Assembly (NCBI GenBank): GCA_910585615.1
Contig: CAJUFO010000074.1
Coordinates: 1 to 22,431, forward strand
Reading direction: 5' to 3'
DNA: 22,431 nt
Origin: an uncultured Acetatifactor sp.
Lineage (GTDB): Bacteria; Bacillota; Clostridia; Lachnospirales; Lachnospiraceae
A program made the position numbers and the translations under genes. This document shows, one piece after another, positions 14,654 through 22,431 of this stretch (within the stretch, counting starts at the first letter, position 1; every line of letters starts with the position of its first letter). The notes beneath the pieces were generated by a model. The model had not been told where the DNA came from and did not search any database. It was given only the letters and a program-made list of their open reading frames with translations.

Positions 14654-17600
14654 GTGAGCAAAATCAACGCGGTTCGCTTGATCAACCTGAACTACAATAA
14701 CAATGCCATCCGCATCAGCGATGAGACCTTCCAGCTCCACGGCGAGAGCACTTTGCTGTCCCTACGAAACGGCGGCGGAAAATCCGTCCTGGTGCAGATG
14801 ATGATGGCCCCCTTTGTGCACAGGCGCTACCAGAATGCCAAGGACCGCCCCTTTGCCAGCTACTTCACCACTAGCAAGCCCACTTTCATCCTGGTGGAGT
14901 GGAAGCTGGATCAGGGGGCCGGGTATGTGCTCACCGGCATGATGGTGCGGAAGAGCCAGGAGATTTCGGATGAGCGCATGGGAGAGGGGCATTTCCAGGA
15001 TGATTTGGAAATCATCAATTTCATATCGGAATACAAGACACGCTGCCAGCAGGACATCTACCATCTCCCGGTGGTGGAGAAGACCAAAAAGGGCGTGACA
15101 CTGAAGGGCTTCGCCGCCTGCAGACAGCTCTTCGAGACCTATAAGCGGGAGCGCAGCGTCCCTTTCTTCTACTATGACATGAACAACGCCGCCCAGTCCA
15201 GGCAGTACTTCACCAAGCTGGCGGAATACCAGATTTATTACAAGGAATGGGAGAGCATCATCAAAAAGGTGAACCTGAAGGAGTCCGGCCTGTCGGATCT
15301 GTTCGCCGACTGCAGGGACGAGAAGGGCCTGGTGGAGAAATGGTTTCTGGAGGCCGTGGAGAACAAACTGAACCAGGACAGGAACCGGATGAAGGAATTC
15401 CAGGGCATCATGGAGAAATACACAGGCCAGTACAGGGACAACCGCTCCAAGATCCAGCGCCGGGACACTATCCGTGCCTTTGAGCAGGAGGCCGGGCAGG
15501 TGCGGGAGCAGGCGTATCATTACCGGTACGTCTCCACGCAGCTGTTGAGCCAGCGGGCCCGAATAGGAGATTTCATCCGCAGGCTCCACGGGCTGGAGCA
15601 GCGGGAGGAGGAAAAGGCCAGGGCAGTCAGGGCCAGGCTGGAGGAGCTGGCCCAGGAGCTGTGGCAGCTGGAGTACGAGAAGCTGTCAGGGGAGTTCCAC
15701 GAAATCGCCCACAGGGAAAGATTCTCCCAGAGCAACCTGGAGATGCTGCGCATGGAGGAAGAGGGCCTGGAGCGGAGACGGGAGGAGATCCTGCGCAGGC
15801 TCCATGTGCTGGCCTGCGGAAAGCAATGGGAACAGGTGGAGGAATACCGCCTGGAGCTGGACAAGGAGAGGCAGCGCCTGGACTATGTCAGGGAGAAAAA
15901 GGAGAACCTGGAGCCGGAGCGGATGGCCCTGGGCGGAAAGCTCCACCAGTATTATGCCGGATGGAAGGCCCGGAAGGAAGAAGGAAGACAACGATGTCTT
16001 AAATCTGTGGAAAACCTGAATGAGGAGAGGCGGCAGGGAATAAATAAGCTGGAGGAGCTGCGGGGGACGGAAAGCGGCCTGACAGAGGAGGCCGGTGCCC
16101 TGAACGCCCGCATCCGCATGTTCGATGAAATAGAAGACAGATTCAACCAGGAATACGCGGCTGGAGCGCAGGGCACAGAATCAGCCTCTGCCATGGAGGG
16201 TGAGCAGCCTCTGCAGGCAGGCCATTCCGGCGGGGCCTGGAGCCGCAATCTCCTGGGAGAGTACGAGGCCGGAGCCCTGGAAATCAGACAGGCGGAGTAT
16301 GAGAAGGAGCTGACCGCGGCGGAGGCCGGGCGGCGCAGCGCCAGGAAGGACATAGAGCAGTACAGGGAGCAGATCAAAGCCGCCAGAAGGCTGGCAGAGG
16401 ACAGGCAGGCAGAGAAGAGCCGCCTGGAGTCCGCCGGAAAAGAGTCAGGCAGGGTGCTCGCGGACTACGATAAGGAGCTGGCGGAGCGGAGCGTCATCCT
16501 GCGGTACGTGAGCCTCGGGCAGGAGGATGCGTTCGACACGGAGAAGCTCCTGGCCACCGTGCACAGAAAGCTCCTGGATGCGGACATGGCAAGGCAGAGC
16601 CTGGAGAAGGAGGCGGATGCCCTGGAAAAGGAATACCGCAGGCTGGCCCAGGGACAGGTGCTGGAGCTGTCCGAGGAATTCCGGGGCTTGCTGGAGGAGG
16701 CCGGAATCCATTTCGTCTACGGAATGGAGTGGCTTCGGAAGAACATGCTCCCCGCGGAGCGCAACCGCCAGCTTGTGTCCAGCCATCCCTTTCTCCCCTA
16801 TTCCCTGATCCTGTCCAGACAGGAGCTGGAACACCTGCGGGGGCTTCCGGATCAGGTCTACACCTCAGCCCCGGTGCCCATCTTGATCCGCGAGGAGCTG
16901 GAGGGCCAGGGGAGTGCCGAGGCCGGGACGGTACAGTCCTTCGGCGAACTGCACTTCTATGTATGGTTCAACGACAACCTGCTGGACGAGGAGAAGCTGA
17001 ACGCCATGCTCGCCCAGCTGGATGACCGGCGGGGGAACCTGCGCAAGGCTATCCAAATCCGCCAGGCCGAATACATGGAATACGTGGGCCATCAGGAGAA
17101 AATCAAGGCGCAGAAGGTATCCAAGAGCGCCTATGACAGGATAAAAGAGGAAATCTCTGCCCAGGAAAAGGCCCTGGCCGCCCTGGATCAGGAAATCCTG
17201 CGGGGCCGGGAGGAGCTGGAAGCCCTGGAGGCCCGCCAGGCCAGACGGGAACAGGAGGCAGCCAGCCTGGACAGGGCCATCGCCTGGCAGACCAGGAGGC
17301 TTGTGGACTTTGGAAGATTCCGCGAAAGCTACCGGGAATACCGAGGCCACTGCCATGCCCTGGAGAAGGTCCAGCAGGAAAAACAGCGGGTGCAAAATCT
17401 ACAGAAGCTGGAGGCGGAGAAGAACGCCAGGCGGGAGCAGCTGCTGGAGACGGAGAGGAACCGCCTGGCGCTGCTGGAGCGGGAAGAACAGGCCTGCGCG
17501 GAGAAGCTGGGAATTTACCGGCAGTACCCATACCCGGAGGAGGTTTCTTCCCTCACGGAAGCCCAGGCCAGCGAAGCCGAGAGTCGCTATGAAATCATTA

Positions 17601-19246
17601 CTGGCGGAATCAGCGCGGAGCAGAAGGAGCTGGAGGAGCGGGCCCGCACAGCCCAGAAGCGGCACGACAGGGCCCTGGAGGAGCTGAAGGACCTGGCAAA
17701 GAAGCACGGCCTGGCCTGGAAGGATTGGGAGGCGGTGCCCTATGACAAAAAGGAGGAGACCCATCAGGAAATCCTCCTGGAGGAGCAGGACAGGAAGCTG
17801 GAGAGACAGCAAGGCCTAATCCATGGAGAGGAAATCCAGTGCGCCCTGCTGCGCCAGGAAAAGGAAGGGAAGCTGAAAATCATAAAGGAGCGCTGCCATA
17901 GAGAGGAGCCTGTCCCCAGGGAGGAAATCCAGACAATAAGCTTCGAGGACGCCATCCGGACGTTGGAGTACCAGCAGAAGGAGGCCCAGAAGGAGAAGGA
18001 GCAGACGGAAAAGAAGGCCCAGGACTACAGGAGCAACCTGACCGCGCTGGCGGAATATGAGGAATTTGCTGACGAAGAACCGGATGCGGGCCAGCCCCAG
18101 GATGCGATGGAAGGCCGTAGCCAGGATTCGGCAGAAAGCGGCAGCCAAGAATCAGCAAAAGGCCGCACCCATATCGCCGTGGTCTGGGAATTCGACCTGA
18201 GCACCCTGAGCGGGGCGGAGCTCACCAGGCAGAAGGGCCTGCTGATTCGGGACTACAATGCCTGCCTGGAGCAGCGCGCCCAAGCCAGGGCTGCCCTGGA
18301 TCGGGCGCTGAACCGCATGATCCGCATGGAGGACTTCGGGGAGGACTTTTACCAGAAGCCCTTGGAGGCCATGCTGCAGCTGACGGAGGATGCGGAGCGC
18401 GTCATCAGGCAGCTGGACACCACCATAGCCTCCTACGACAGCCTCATGGAGAAGCTCCAGGTGGACATCTCCATGGTGGAGAAGGAAAAGGCCAAGATCA
18501 CAGAGCTCCTGGGGGATTACCTGAAAGATGTGCACGAGAATCTGTGCAGGATCGACCGCAACTCCACCATAACCGTCAGGGAGCGGCCCGTGAAGATGCT
18601 GAAGGTGGAGCCCCCGGACTGGGTGGAGAATGATAGCATGTTCTCACTGCGGCTCCAGGACTATATCGACGACGTGACAGCCAAGGGAATCGCCCTGCTG
18701 GAGGAGAACCGTAACCTCCAGGAATTCCTAGGCACCCGGATTACCACCAAAGGACTCTATGACGCGGTGGTGGGAATCGGCAACATCCAGATTCGCCTCT
18801 ACAAGATTGAGGAGCAGCGGGAGTACCCCATCACCTGGGCAGACGTGGCGAAGAATTCCGGCGGGGAGGGCTTCCTGTCCGCGTTCGTCATCCTCTCCGC
18901 CCTGCTCTACTACATGCGGAAGGACGACACGGACATCTTCGCCGACCGGAACGAGGGCAAGGTGCTGCTCATGGACAACCCCTTTGCCCAGACCAACGCC
19001 TCCCATCTCCTCAAGCCCCTGATGGACATGGCGAAGAAGGCCAACACCCAGCTGATCTGCCTGACGGGGCTGGGCGGCGAGTCCATCTACAACCGCTTCG
19101 ACAATATCTACGTCCTGACCCTGATAGCCGCCAACCTGCGAAACGACATGCAGTACCTGCGGGCGGAGCACATGCGGGGCTCCGAGGAGGAGACTGTGTT
19201 GGTGTCCCAGATTGAGGTGATGGAGCAGCAGGAGCTCGTGTTCTAA
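14654..19246 (+). CDS. jetC: Wadjet JetC: SMC/MukB-like ATPase
   Basis: This 1530-residue protein is the SMC-like motor of the Wadjet complex, thought to extrude DNA loops and sense circular plasmids. The N-terminal head has the Walker A region LRNGGGKS (residues 37-44). The C-terminal head has the ABC signature NSGGEGF (1401-1407) and Walker B VLLMDNPFAQTNASH with D1441. Long charged coiled-coil arms (about 270-670 and 790-1330) flank a globular hinge-like region (about 675-785, LPYSLILSRQEL to FYVWFNDNL). Two hydrophilic inserts lie in the arms, about residues 501-530 and 1139-1175 (the latter with SQDSAESGSQESAKGR). N1442 occupies the place of the usual Walker B glutamate, and L37 replaces the first P-loop glycine. 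The start is GTG 14654 with GGGGAGG seven bases away; the overlapping ATG at 14652 is followed at once by a stop. Confidence 0.9.
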   Translation: MSKINAVRLINLNYNNNAIRISDETFQLHGESTLLSLRNGGGKSVLVQMMMAPFVHRRYQNAKDRPFASYFTTSKPTFILVEWKLDQGAGYVLTGMMVRKSQEISDERMGEGHFQDDLEIINFISEYKTRCQQDIYHLPVVEKTKKGVTLKGFAACRQLFETYKRERSVPFFYYDMNNAAQSRQYFTKLAEYQIYYKEWESIIKKVNLKESGLSDLFADCRDEKGLVEKWFLEAVENKLNQDRNRMKEFQGIMEKYTGQYRDNRSKIQRRDTIRAFEQEAGQVREQAYHYRYVSTQLLSQRARIGDFIRRLHGLEQREEEKARAVRARLEELAQELWQLEYEKLSGEFHEIAHRERFSQSNLEMLRMEEEGLERRREEILRRLHVLACGKQWEQVEEYRLELDKERQRLDYVREKKENLEPERMALGGKLHQYYAGWKARKEEGRQRCLKSVENLNEERRQGINKLEELRGTESGLTEEAGALNARIRMFDEIEDRFNQEYAAGAQGTESASAMEGEQPLQAGHSGGAWSRNLLGEYEAGALEIRQAEYEKELTAAEAGRRSARKDIEQYREQIKAARRLAEDRQAEKSRLESAGKESGRVLADYDKELAERSVILRYVSLGQEDAFDTEKLLATVHRKLLDADMARQSLEKEADALEKEYRRLAQGQVLELSEEFRGLLEEAGIHFVYGMEWLRKNMLPAERNRQLVSSHPFLPYSLILSRQELEHLRGLPDQVYTSAPVPILIREELEGQGSAEAGTVQSFGELHFYVWFNDNLLDEEKLNAMLAQLDDRRGNLRKAIQIRQAEYMEYVGHQEKIKAQKVSKSAYDRIKEEISAQEKALAALDQEILRGREELEALEARQARREQEAASLDRAIAWQTRRLVDFGRFRESYREYRGHCHALEKVQQEKQRVQNLQKLEAEKNARREQLLETERNRLALLEREEQACAEKLGIYRQYPYPEEVSSLTEAQASEAESRYEIITGGISAEQKELEERARTAQKRHDRALEELKDLAKKHGLAWKDWEAVPYDKKEETHQEILLEEQDRKLERQQGLIHGEEIQCALLRQEKEGKLKIIKERCHREEPVPREEIQTISFEDAIRTLEYQQKEAQKEKEQTEKKAQDYRSNLTALAEYEEFADEEPDAGQPQDAMEGRSQDSAESGSQESAKGRTHIAVVWEFDLSTLSGAELTRQKGLLIRDYNACLEQRAQARAALDRALNRMIRMEDFGEDFYQKPLEAMLQLTEDAERVIRQLDTTIASYDSLMEKLQVDISMVEKEKAKITELLGDYLKDVHENLCRIDRNSTITVRERPVKMLKVEPPDWVENDSMFSLRLQDYIDDVTAKGIALLEENRNLQEFLGTRITTKGLYDAVVGIGNIQIRLYKIEEQREYPITWADVAKNSGGEGFLSAFVILSALLYYMRKDDTDIFADRNEGKVLLMDNPFAQTNASHLLKPLMDMAKKANTQLICLTGLGGESIYNRFDNIYVLTLIAANLRNDMQYLRAEHMRGSEEETVLVSQIEVMEQQELVF

Positions 19247-19313
19247 GGACGGGTACCGGGCGACCGCGCAAGAGATGGCGACATGGAGAAAGAAGCAGAA
19301 CAGGAGAAAAACG

Positions 19314-20687
19314 ATGAAACACGCACTGACATATGAAGAAAAGTACAAAATGATGGTGGAGACCCCTGTGAACAAGCTGATTCCGCGCCTGGCGGTGCCC
19401 ACCATCATCAGCATGCTGATCACCTCAATCTACAACATGGCGGATACCTTTTTCGTCAGCCAATTGAGCACCAGCGCTTCCGGTGCCGTAGGCGTGAACT
19501 TCTCCCTGATGGCCATGATCCAGGCCATAGGCTTCACGCTGGGCATGGGAAGCGGCAACTACATGTCCCGCATGCTGGGTGCCAAGGAGCAGGACAGGGC
19601 CCAGAGGGCCTGCTCCACCGCAGTGTACACCGCTTTCTTCTTCGGCCTGCTGCTGGCAGTGTTCGGTATCTGGAACATAGATTCCCTGGTCCGGGCGCTG
19701 GGAGCCACGGACACCATCGCTCCCTACGCCAGGGACTACGGTCAGTATATCCTGATAGCCGCGCCTTACATGACCGTGTCCTTCGTGTTCAACAACCATC
19801 TGCGCTCCCAGGGAAACGCGGCCCTGTCCATGCTTGGCATCACCACCGGTGGCGTGCTGAACGTCATCCTGGATCCGGTGCTGATATTTGGGTTCAAAAT
19901 GGGCATATCCGGGGCTGCCATTGCCACGATTTTCAGCCAGTTCGTCAGCTTCCTGATTCTGCTGACTTTAGTGATTCGTTCCGGAAACGTGCTGAAGCCC
20001 CATCCGAAGTTCTTCACCATGAAGGGATGGGTGTATAAGGAGATATTGTCGGCGGGGATGCCCACCCTGGGACGCCAGGGCCTGGCCAGCGTGGCTTCCG
20101 TGCTGCTGAACGTGGCGGCGTCCGGCTTCGGGGACGCGGCGGTGGCGGCTATGTCCATCGTCACCAGGATTATGATGTTCATCAACTCGGCGCTGATCGG
20201 CTTCGGCCAGGGCTTCCAGCCCGTGTGCGGCTTCAACTTCGGGGCGAAGCGCTACGGACGGGTGCTGGAGGCGTATTATTTCTGCCGCAGGGTGGCCTTC
20301 GTGTTCCTGCTGGTGATGGCGGTGGTGATGTTCGCCGTCTCCACGCCCATCATGCGCTTGTTCCGGCGGGAAGACGCGGATGTCATCCGCATAGGGGCGC
20401 TGGCGCTGAAGATGCAGTGTGTGTTGCTGCCCGTGCAGTCCTTTACCATCATCGGCAACATGCTGACCCAGTCCATCGGCTACAGCTTCCGGGCCACCCT
20501 GACGGCCATCGGCAAGCAGGGGCTGTTCTTCATCCCGGCTATCTTGATTCTGCCGGGGGCCTGCGGGATTCTGGGGCTGCAGCTGGCACAGCCGGTGGCG
20601 GATTTATTGACCTTTATTCTGACCCAGGTAATCGTGGTGATGGTGGTGAAGGAATTGAAGGGGATGGAAAAGGAGGCGCAAGGTTAG
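19314..20687 (+). CDS. MATE-family multidrug/Na+ antiporter (MepA-like)
   Basis: This 457-residue inner-membrane transporter has the length and twelve-helix layout of MATE exporters. It opens with TPVNKLIPRLAVPTIISML then TSIYNMADTFFVSQLSTSA, the hallmark of the MepA/DinF-like branch. GSGNYMSRMLGAKE, NVILDPVLIFGFKMGISGAAIAT and GFGQGFQPVCGFNFGAKRY follow in order, marking the two six-helix halves. Relatives expel cationic drugs using a sodium or proton gradient; the substrate here is unknown. ATG 19314 follows CAGGAG by seven bases, better than the in-frame ATG at 19275. It begins 67 bases after jetC with no terminator between, so co-transcription is possible, though it is not a known Wadjet component. 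Confidence 0.9.
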   Translation: MKHALTYEEKYKMMVETPVNKLIPRLAVPTIISMLITSIYNMADTFFVSQLSTSASGAVGVNFSLMAMIQAIGFTLGMGSGNYMSRMLGAKEQDRAQRACSTAVYTAFFFGLLLAVFGIWNIDSLVRALGATDTIAPYARDYGQYILIAAPYMTVSFVFNNHLRSQGNAALSMLGITTGGVLNVILDPVLIFGFKMGISGAAIATIFSQFVSFLILLTLVIRSGNVLKPHPKFFTMKGWVYKEILSAGMPTLGRQGLASVASVLLNVAASGFGDAAVAAMSIVTRIMMFINSALIGFGQGFQPVCGFNFGAKRYGRVLEAYYFCRRVAFVFLLVMAVVMFAVSTPIMRLFRREDADVIRIGALALKMQCVLLPVQSFTIIGNMLTQSIGYSFRATLTAIGKQGLFFIPAILILPGACGILGLQLAQPVADLLTFILTQVIVVMVVKELKGMEKEAQG

Positions 20688-20694
20688 CGCCTCC
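20672..20694 (-). terminator. terminator of the AAA/nuclease gene, inside the MATE 3' end
   Basis: GGAGGCGC (20672-20679) and GCGCCTCC (20687-20694) form a perfect 8-bp stem with a 7-nt loop. Read on the minus strand, the stem is followed by TTTTCC, an intrinsic-terminator tail. It begins three bases past the minus-strand stop. On the plus strand no T-tract follows, though the MATE stop codon lies at the loop and right arm. Confidence 0.7.
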
Positions 20695-20696
20695 CC

Positions 20697-22277
20697 TTAA
20701 ACCACCGCCTCCACAATGGTTCTGTCTTCTATCCGTATTCGCTTCACCCCGACCATCTTCTTTTTATTGAAGTTGAAGCTGAGCATGTATCCCTTCTCCT
20801 GACGGAAATAATCCAGATATTCAAGGAGCTGTTTTTCTCCTCTTTCATTGTATTCGTTGCCATGCCATATTTTGAGCTCTACTACAAACTGTTCTCCGAG
20901 ATAATCCACTACCACATCTGTCCTCTTGGCATCTCTGGTCTGGGCCTCGATATAATAATTCCCGGTTCCGTTGATGATTGGCTTTAAATACAGCAGGAAG
21001 AACTTGCGCCCGTAGGCCTCGATGAACTTCTCGTCATTGTCCCCATAGATATCTGTAAAATGCTCTACGAACTTTGCCAGCACCAGCTCCATATCAAGTC
21101 GATTTCCCGCAATGAACTGATTCTTGCTGCCCTGGCTATAGAAATACATGTCGCTTGTCACAGCCTCTTCCGCAATAAATAGATCCAGCAGATACATCTC
21201 GAAGATACGGTTCGCCACAGCTACATATCCGTTTTCTTCTTTTAGAAATCCGAACATAAGCCCCAGGTCGATGGACTTTTCAGCCGGACTGAAAGGTATC
21301 TTCCTGCCCTGGTACAGAATCTGCTCTATCATGTTCCGCAAATCCGGATACATATCGAATTGTTTTGTCATACTGTCAAAAAGAGGAGGCTTTGATTTTA
21401 AGATAATTTTGACTGCCTCAACGATGCCCTCCTTTGTCCAGATGCTTCTTTTATCTGAAAACTTTTGCATTTCCGGCAGTTCCTCGTCCATTGTTTTGCA
21501 GACTGCTGACACCAAATAAGGGTACCCTGAAGTATATCGGTATATTTCTGTTGCTATATCCGCTATACGCATTCCGGTCTGATGGTCTGATTCATAATCC
21601 CGGAGCATTCCCGCAATCTGCTCAGCCGAAAACCCCATATCCATTGTAAACTTTGCAGCAATGTTCCATGGACTGTTATACCGCTGCTCTTCCGCAGGGC
21701 GCATTTTCAGCTTCAGATTCTTGATGTCATATACACCTGCCAAGACTACAGAATGGAAGGCCGGTTTTTTTGTCCTGCTTAGGTAATACCTTCGAAGCAG
21801 CGCAAGGAAGTCGATGAATACCTGATTGTTGGAAGCGCTGTCAACCTCGTCAATCATGAGTATCACAGGCTGTTTTGACATTCCGCATATCTGACTGAAT
21901 CGGGCAAACATTTCTGCCATGTCATACTGGCCGTCCAGAATCTGGAGAAATTCTTCTTTCAGCTTCGCGGAGTCTTCCACATAATCTTCCAGCGCGCCCC
22001 TAAAACATCTGATGATTCCCCTTACGAAGCTGGGCTCATCTTGGAAGACAGAGGTGGTCAGATCCTGGAAGTCAAAGAGCAGTACCAGGTAATCTGTCTT
22101 CAAATAGTCGGCTAGAAGGAGCAATGTGGTCGTTTTACCGTACTGCCGGCCTCGGTTGATGATGAAATAGGTGCCTCTTTCGATGTATCGCTCTTTTATG
22201 GTCTTTAGGCGCTGGTCGAGGTTTACCATATAATGGATACCGGGGCTGCATTGGCCCTCTGTATTGAAATACTTCAT
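20697..22277 (-). CDS. AAA-like ATPase with C-terminal PD-(D/E)XK nuclease domain
   Basis: This 526-residue two-domain protein has an N-terminal AAA-like ATPase (AAA_35-type). The P-loop is NRGRQYGKTTT (K48, T49) and Walker B is VILMIDEVDSAS (D143, E144). A middle helical region (about 200-350) includes the segment YTSGYPYLVSAVCK. The C-terminal domain resembles PD-(D/E)XK nucleases of the DUF1703 group: R452-T-D454 in KRTDVVVDYLGEQ and E467-L-K469 in VVELKIW, then a helix with QLLEYLDYF. This family is abundant in gut Clostridia and Bacteroidetes and its role is unsettled; mobile-element or defence functions have been suggested. The ribosome site GGGAGGAG is well placed before ATG 22277, with a consensus promoter further upstream. 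It is convergent with the MATE gene. Confidence 0.85.
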   Translation of the reverse strand: MKYFNTEGQCSPGIHYMVNLDQRLKTIKERYIERGTYFIINRGRQYGKTTTLLLLADYLKTDYLVLLFDFQDLTTSVFQDEPSFVRGIIRCFRGALEDYVEDSAKLKEEFLQILDGQYDMAEMFARFSQICGMSKQPVILMIDEVDSASNNQVFIDFLALLRRYYLSRTKKPAFHSVVLAGVYDIKNLKLKMRPAEEQRYNSPWNIAAKFTMDMGFSAEQIAGMLRDYESDHQTGMRIADIATEIYRYTSGYPYLVSAVCKTMDEELPEMQKFSDKRSIWTKEGIVEAVKIILKSKPPLFDSMTKQFDMYPDLRNMIEQILYQGRKIPFSPAEKSIDLGLMFGFLKEENGYVAVANRIFEMYLLDLFIAEEAVTSDMYFYSQGSKNQFIAGNRLDMELVLAKFVEHFTDIYGDNDEKFIEAYGRKFFLLYLKPIINGTGNYYIEAQTRDAKRTDVVVDYLGEQFVVELKIWHGNEYNERGEKQLLEYLDYFRQEKGYMLSFNFNKKKMVGVKRIRIEDRTIVEAVV

Positions 22278-22324
22278 TCTGCTCCTCCCTCTGTCGGTGC
22301 TAAGATGGGTTACGCTGTAGATTC

Positions 22325-22353
22325 ATTTTATCATTGTGTTTTGGTGGTGTAAA
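22325..22353 (-). promoter_or_regulatory. sigma-A promoter of the AAA/nuclease gene
   Basis: On the minus strand TTTACA (plus 22348-22353) and TAAAAT (plus 22325-22330) are exactly 17 nt apart, each five of six to consensus. TGA before the -10 gives an extended element. It lies about 48 nt upstream of the start codon at 22277. Confidence 0.75.
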
Positions 22354-22393
22354 GGTGAAAAGTAAGATTGTATGGTTTTGCGACTTTGGGACA

Positions 22394-22431
22394 AAAAAGT
22401 TCGCCTTAGTGGCACGTAAGGCGAACTTTTT
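22394..22431. terminator. perfect bidirectional terminator at the window edge
   Basis: AAAAAGTTCGCCTTA (22394-22408) and TAAGGCGAACTTTTT (22417-22431) are a perfect 15-bp inverted pair with an 8-nt loop and A/T tails on both sides. It would insulate the AAA/nuclease gene from whatever lies to the right. The arm may continue beyond the window. Confidence 0.8.

Noticed and set aside
14762..15589. 275-residue minus-strand frame opposite jetC
   Set aside because: Its composition is the mirror of the jetC coding bias and it shows no motifs; several similar shadows occur along jetA and jetC.
1..22431. CRISPR arrays, tRNA or rRNA genes
   Set aside because: No regularly spaced identical repeats and no tRNA- or rRNA-like sequence were noticed on either strand by reading; no search program was run.

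Overview
The window looks like a chromosomal segment of a gut-type Firmicute, most likely a Lachnospiraceae (Clostridia) relative. This is inferred from strong GGAGG ribosome binding sites, moderately high GC with long antisense shadow frames, the gap-pgk-tpiA order, and families common in that group (Rpn-type nuclease, AAA/PD-(D/E)XK protein, PHP histidinol-phosphatase, MepA-like MATE). Nothing here fixes the species.

Layout. 1-313 is a leader with one tight hairpin and a promoter. 440-1459 is an Rpn-like PD-(D/E)XK nuclease. 1597-3285 is an HscC-type Hsp70 overlapping a GNAT acetyltransferase (3282-3791); convergent to them is a PHP histidinol-phosphatase (3881-4699, minus). A divergent promoter region leads into the glycolytic genes gap (4962-5975), pgk (6196-7422) and tpiA (7701-8447), which end at a clear terminator (8470-8499). 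The gaps within this trio hold structured repeats and one strong internal terminator, so it is not a simple read-through operon.

From about 8500 the content is accessory. An AT-richer stretch has a small HTH remnant on the minus strand, a good promoter, and an N-terminally short HipA-like kinase. Its stop overlaps the start of an ANT(9)/DUF4111-type nucleotidyltransferase whose first codons appear frameshifted. Then comes a four-gene Wadjet-type SMC defence locus in the order jetD-jetA-jetB-jetC (10792-19246). JetD is the TOPRIM nuclease, JetA and JetB the kleisin- and MukE-like subunits, and JetC the 1530-residue SMC-like ATPase; together such proteins recognise and cut circular plasmid DNA. 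A MATE transporter (19314-20687) follows without a visible terminator. A convergent AAA-ATPase with a C-terminal PD-(D/E)XK nuclease (20697-22277, minus) closes the window, with its own promoter and a perfect hairpin at the right edge.

The most unusual signals are: a dispersed structured intergenic element shared by the gap-pgk, pgk-tpiA and jetB-jetC gaps, with a conserved AAAGTAC loop on stems of different sequence in the first two; a pair of mutually exclusive hairpins after pgk; and hydrophilic, repeat-like inserts in JetD, JetB, JetC and the nucleotidyltransferase.
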